Shown: one piece after another, positions 60,728-64,000 of the stretch
Layout: every line of letters starts with the position of its first letter
How positions within the stretch are numbered: the stretch's first letter is position 1
NCBI GenBank assembly: GCA_963704855.1
Contig: CAVPHY010000024.1
Coordinates: forward strand, 1-64,000
From: SZUA-36 sp963704855
GTDB lineage: Bacteria > Pseudomonadota > Gammaproteobacteria > Xanthomonadales > SZUA-36
Direction: 5' to 3'
DNA length: 64,000 nt
Notes under the pieces: model-generated
Seen by the model: only the letters and a program-made list of their open reading frames with translations
What the model was told of the DNA's origin: nothing
Database searches by the model: none
Position numbers and translations under genes: made by a program

Positions 60728-61263
60728 CGTATCACCAGGTAATAGATTTCTGGTTCAAGGAGACTGAACCATCTCTCTGGTGGAAGAAAGATGAATCCTT
60801 TGATGCGCTTTTGCTTAAGCGTTTTTCTGAAATTCACACCCAGGCAGCGCAATGCGAGTTGTTTGAATGGCGCGAGGAACCGCAAGGCCGGCTGGCTGAA
60901 ATCATCGTCCTGGACCAGTTCTCACGCAATATGTTCAGAGACTCAGCCCTTGCTTTTGCAAGTGATTCCATGGCGCTGGCCCTGTCACAGGAAGCCATCG
61001 CTTGCGCGGCGGATAAGGCTCTGACTCCGGTGCAGAGAAGTTTTTTGTATATGCCGTTTATGCACAGTGAATCTTTACGGATTCACGCGGTGGCGGTTGA
61101 GTTATTCAATGAAAACGGGATCAAGAGCAACCTGGATTTTGAGCACAAGCACAAGGGGATTATCGAAAGGTTTGGCCGGTATCCACACAGAAACAGCGTG
61201 CTGGGCCGCCAATCAAGTGCTGAAGAGATCGAATTTCTGTCTCAGCCCGGTTCCAGTTTCTAG
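60724..61263 (+). CDS. DUF924 family protein
   Basis: A 179-residue soluble helical protein from a GTG start with YHQVIDFWFKETEPSLWWKKD at the N-terminus, IIVLDQFSRNMFRDSALAF (residues about 59-77), YMPFMHSESL and HKHKGIIERFGRYPHRNSVLGR, all DUF924 landmarks. The function is unknown; the conserved R-N-x-x-R and H-K-x-I motifs suggest a ligand-binding or enzymatic pocket. The start follows from family alignment and overlaps a mini-ORF. Confidence 0.9.
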   Translation: MTYHQVIDFWFKETEPSLWWKKDESFDALLLKRFSEIHTQAAQCELFEWREEPQGRLAEIIVLDQFSRNMFRDSALAFASDSMALALSQEAIACAADKALTPVQRSFLYMPFMHSESLRIHAVAVELFNENGIKSNLDFEHKHKGIIERFGRYPHRNSVLGRQSSAEEIEFLSQPGSSF

Positions 61264-61305
61264 CACTGTATAATGGCCCGATAGCTAAGACCGGAACACG
61301 CCGTT

Positions 61306-62841
61306 ATGGAAATGCTTTCCGCCCTGGATGCGACCTTTATTTACCTGGAAAGTGAACACAGCCCGATGGCCATCGGCGCCGTTTATGTCATCGATTCAAA
61401 GGACGCGCCGGCTGGTTTTTCTTACCGGTCCTGGCACGCACTCGTTAAAAACCGCCTGAAACTCTCCAGGGTATTTCGGCAACGGTTGGTGGAGGTTCCC
61501 CTTGATCTTTCTTTTCCTTACTGGGTGAAGGATCCGGGGTTTGAGCTGGACAAACATTTGCCCCGTGTGGCCCTGTCCGGGCCGGGTGGTATGACGGAAC
61601 TGATGCAGTTGGCGGCGGAAACCTGGGGACAGGAGCTCAACCGTGAGCGGCCATTGTGGGATATCACCTTCGTCACCGGCATCAACAGCATACCGGGAAT
61701 TTCAAAAAAATCATTTGCACTGATTACACGCGTCCATCATGCCGCAGTGGATGGCAAGGCCAGCACCGAGATGATGACCGCACTGCTCGACATCAGCCCT
61801 GAAACCCGCCGCATCGAAGGCGAAGATGACTGGCAGCCAGAAGCACTTCCATCAAACCTGGATGTGATTGCCCGTTCCTGGTCAAAGGCGGGTAAAAAGG
61901 CACTCGAGCTGGCAGGGTTTGTTGGAAAAGTCGCAGTGGAATCGGCGCAACTGCAAAGCGAGAGACTGCTGAAGAGAATTGAACCACCACCCAGGTTACT
62001 GAGTGCCCCACCAACTATATTCAACCAACCCATCAACTCGGCAAGAACGTTTTGGGGCAAGAATTTTGATTTCGAGCGTATCAGGGCGATTCGCAAGGCT
62101 ATCCCGGGGGTCACGATCAATGATGTGGTACTCGGAATTTGCGCGGGCGGGCTGCGACACTACCTTTCGGATAAGGGCGAGTTGCCAGTCAAACCGCTGG
62201 TGGCGATGGCGCCGATATCGGTTCGTGGTGAAGAAGAAGGCACAGGCAACCGGGTGTCGGCGATGCTGGTCAGCCTGGCAACCGATATTGCCCGCCCACT
62301 CGACCGCCTGGTCCACATTCGTGCTAACACGCAAAGGTCGAAAATTCACGCCGGTGCCCTGCCCGCAAACCGGATAACCGAGTTCCTGCCATCCGAAACA
62401 CTGGCTGCAGCCGCGCGGATATATACAAGAACCCGGCTTGGTGGCCACCATCGGCCGTTTTTCAATGTGACCATTACCAATGTTCCGGGCCCGCCAGTAC
62501 CGCTTTATGTCGCGGGTGCACGTATCCACAGCGCCTTTGGCATGGCACCTATACTCGATGGTCTGGGCCTGATCCTTGTGGTGCTCAGCTATCATGGAAG
62601 AATATCGATCGGTATCAGTTCCTGCGAACAAATAGTGCCGGATCCCGACTATATGGCAGAATGCATGCAACGTTCCCTTGAGGAGTTGGAGCGTGCAGTC
62701 GCCAATATGAAACCGGATGAACCGGACGTTGAACAGGCACCGGCTAAAGAAGCGTTACACCCAGCTACTGATCCTTTGAAAGCATTTCACGATGCCGGGC
62801 GGGCGCTAGAGAAAGCCATTGATTCACTCGGGGATAAATAG
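61306..62841 (+). CDS. Wax ester synthase/diacylglycerol acyltransferase (WS/DGAT)
   Basis: A 511-residue acyltransferase. The catalytic HHxxxDG motif is RVHHAAVDGKAS (residues about 142-153), and the second conserved block is TNVPGPPVPLYVAGA near residue 390. The protein starts MLSALDATFIYLESEHSPM, a standard WS/DGAT N-terminus. It esterifies fatty acyl-CoA with fatty alcohols or diacylglycerol, giving storage wax or triacylglycerol. The last 50 residues (EPDVEQAPAKE...) are a variable tail. The stop is three bases before the hydrolase start, suggesting a lipid-metabolism pair. Confidence 0.95.
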   Translation: MEMLSALDATFIYLESEHSPMAIGAVYVIDSKDAPAGFSYRSWHALVKNRLKLSRVFRQRLVEVPLDLSFPYWVKDPGFELDKHLPRVALSGPGGMTELMQLAAETWGQELNRERPLWDITFVTGINSIPGISKKSFALITRVHHAAVDGKASTEMMTALLDISPETRRIEGEDDWQPEALPSNLDVIARSWSKAGKKALELAGFVGKVAVESAQLQSERLLKRIEPPPRLLSAPPTIFNQPINSARTFWGKNFDFERIRAIRKAIPGVTINDVVLGICAGGLRHYLSDKGELPVKPLVAMAPISVRGEEEGTGNRVSAMLVSLATDIARPLDRLVHIRANTQRSKIHAGALPANRITEFLPSETLAAAARIYTRTRLGGHHRPFFNVTITNVPGPPVPLYVAGARIHSAFGMAPILDGLGLILVVLSYHGRISIGISSCEQIVPDPDYMAECMQRSLEELERAVANMKPDEPDVEQAPAKEALHPATDPLKAFHDAGRALEKAIDSLGDK

Positions 62842-62844
62842 GAA

Positions 62845-63678
62845 TTGAAAAAAGTTTACACAAAAGACCTGATCGATCATTCACACCGACCCTCCAAGCT
62901 CCTGTTGATGGCTGAAGGCAGGGCAGTATATGACGCCGCCGCGATGATACCGATGCTGGCGCTGAAAAAGTTTTTAGCCCAGGGGGACAACCATCCTGTG
63001 CTGGTATTCCCCGGCTTTCTTGCCAGTTCGCGTTCCACCCGGCCTTTACGCCAATACGTGGCAGACCTCGGTTATCGCGCTCACCGGTGGAAGCTCGGCT
63101 ACAACATGGGCTATAGCTACAAGCTGCATTACGGCATGCGTGACCGGGTGACCGAACTGGTTGAACGTTATGGCGAGAAGATCAGCCTGGTGGGCTGGAG
63201 CCTGGGTGGTGTGTATGCGCGGGAACTTGCACGCGAAATGCCCGATATCGTGCGGCAGGTCGTTACCATGGGCAGCCCGTTCCGTGGGCATCCCAGTTCC
63301 AGCAACGTGCACAAGATCTTCAATATGTTCACCGAGGTTCCCTATGATGAAATGCCCCAGTCATTTCTTCAGCACATGGCCCATCCGCCACCGGTTCCCA
63401 CCACTGCACTCTACACGCGTGGCGATGGCATCGTTGCGTGGCAGTCCACTGTGGAAATCTCTGATCGCAGTGACGTCGAGAACATCCATGTCGGTGGTGC
63501 TCACATGGGGCTTGGGTTTAATCCACGGGTTCTTTACGTCCTGGCTGACCGCCTGTCTCAACCGGAAGGGCGGTGGCGGCCATTCAAGGCGCCCTTTTGC
63601 ATGAAACCCCTGTTTCATAACTGGTACCCCGACTGGCTGGTGCACGGCTCTGAAAATCCATTTAAAGTAAGCGGGTAA
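62845..63678 (+). CDS. Alpha/beta-fold hydrolase, lipase-like
   Basis: A 277-residue hydrolase with a TTG start (AGGAA upstream). The nucleophile elbow is GWSLGG (Ser about residue 117), the acid is probably Asp in LYTRGDGIVAW and the histidine lies in HVGGAHMGLGFN. PVLVFPGFLASSRSTRPLRQYV carries the oxyanion-hole region. It is in an operon with WS/DGAT, consistent with turnover or remodelling of neutral lipids. No signal peptide is present. Confidence 0.9.
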   Translation: MKKVYTKDLIDHSHRPSKLLLMAEGRAVYDAAAMIPMLALKKFLAQGDNHPVLVFPGFLASSRSTRPLRQYVADLGYRAHRWKLGYNMGYSYKLHYGMRDRVTELVERYGEKISLVGWSLGGVYARELAREMPDIVRQVVTMGSPFRGHPSSSNVHKIFNMFTEVPYDEMPQSFLQHMAHPPPVPTTALYTRGDGIVAWQSTVEISDRSDVENIHVGGAHMGLGFNPRVLYVLADRLSQPEGRWRPFKAPFCMKPLFHNWYPDWLVHGSENPFKVSG

Positions 63679-63743
63679 GACGCAAGGCAAACGATACCGT
63701 AAGCTGGCAGGGCTTGGCTGGAAAACCAAAAATCATTTGAAAA

Positions 63744-64000
63744 ATGAAGACCACCATGAAACAACTTGACCGCGGGGGTTTGCTCAAACTGGCCAGCGGC
63801 GCCTCGGTATTAACCGCAGGTATCCTGATCGTTGCCAAGTTGGCAGCCTGGTCTGTTACCGGCTCTGTCAGCCTGCTCGCATCGCTGGTTGATTCGGTTA
63901 TGGACAGCATTGCATCGCTGATCAACCTGTTCGCCATCCGCTACTCGTTGCAACCCGCCGATGAACAGCACCGCTTCGGCCACGGCAAGGCTGAACCCCT
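63744..64000 (+). CDS. Cation diffusion facilitator (FieF-like), 3' end beyond the window
   Basis: The frame from the ATG at 63744 (or the ATG at 63756, with GAAGA upstream) stays open to the window edge, 85 codons. The first helix (residues about 16-38) and the second, with the metal-site motif SLVDSVMDSIASLINLFAI (two Asp ligands), match FieF/YiiP proteins, as does the following HRFGHGKAEP. These are zinc/iron-proton antiporters of the inner membrane. The rest of the protein is outside the window. Confidence 0.92.
   Translation, partial: MKTTMKQLDRGGLLKLASGASVLTAGILIVAKLAAWSVTGSVSLLASLVDSVMDSIASLINLFAIRYSLQPADEQHRFGHGKAEP

Noticed and set aside
61996..62670. 224-codon - strand ORF
   Set aside because: Antisense to the WS/DGAT gene; no motif, no ribosome-binding site.

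Overview
The window is a stretch of bacterial chromosome of moderate G+C content. Gene families and gene order point to a gammaproteobacterium: radC-rpmB-rpmG and mutM, a Pseudomonas-like dut-algC pair, rsmG-parA-parB followed by an AtpI protein, DbpA and DeaD helicases, CspA, and a WS/DGAT storage-lipid enzyme. A marine or sediment lineage is plausible, but this is inference from gene content. No phage, insertion-sequence transposase, CRISPR array, rRNA or tRNA gene was recognised.

Positions 1-4287 are the distal part of a chromosomal integron. Eight attC recombination sites (arms ATAAC...GTTAT) separate short + strand cassettes: a BrnA-type antitoxin (cut by the window edge), HicAB, a GNAT acetyltransferase, a cassette with no ORF, a tiny membrane protein, HigBA, a two-gene cassette of unknown function, and a TPR-like lipoprotein. 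The integrase would lie left of position 1. The array ends beside a frameshifted cystathionine gamma-synthase-type gene.

From 5.5 to 24.8 kb is core chromosome: mutM, an orphan hydantoinase A gene, rpmG/rpmB/radC, dut-algC, gshA, an oligopeptide ABC transporter operon (oppABCDF), a lipoprotein, rsmG-parAB, an OsmC protein and an atpI detached from any ATP synthase operon. From 24.8 to 32.9 kb is a run of small metabolic and repair genes (YdeI, FAH hydrolase, S4 protein, DUF1456, threonine dehydratase, AlkA, DUF1287, DUF3224, YaiI, DbpA, TrhA/hemolysin III), broken at 28.98-29.26 kb by two imperfect palindromes that look like a dispersed repeat. From 33.9 to 37.3 kb are cold-shock-type genes: cspA with a long leader and a strong terminator, and deaD with an unusual DEGD motif II, flanking a ferredoxin-reductase.

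From 38.4 to 56.5 kb lie envelope and transport genes: a methyltransferase plus LTA-synthase-like phosphotransferase, UDP-glucuronate decarboxylase, an MsbA-type exporter, a 1234-residue hybrid histidine kinase, a P2-type cation ATPase, an aldehyde dehydrogenase, a DMT exporter, a GFA enzyme, an MscS-type channel and an MFS transporter. From 56.6 to 60.6 kb is the most distinctive unit: a tightly overlapping operon of ECF sigma factor, membrane anti-sigma-like protein and two exported HEAT-repeat proteins, probably an envelope-sensing system. The window closes with a DUF924 gene that may be coupled to a 19-codon mini-ORF, a WS/DGAT acyltransferase with an adjacent alpha/beta hydrolase, and the start of a cation diffusion facilitator.
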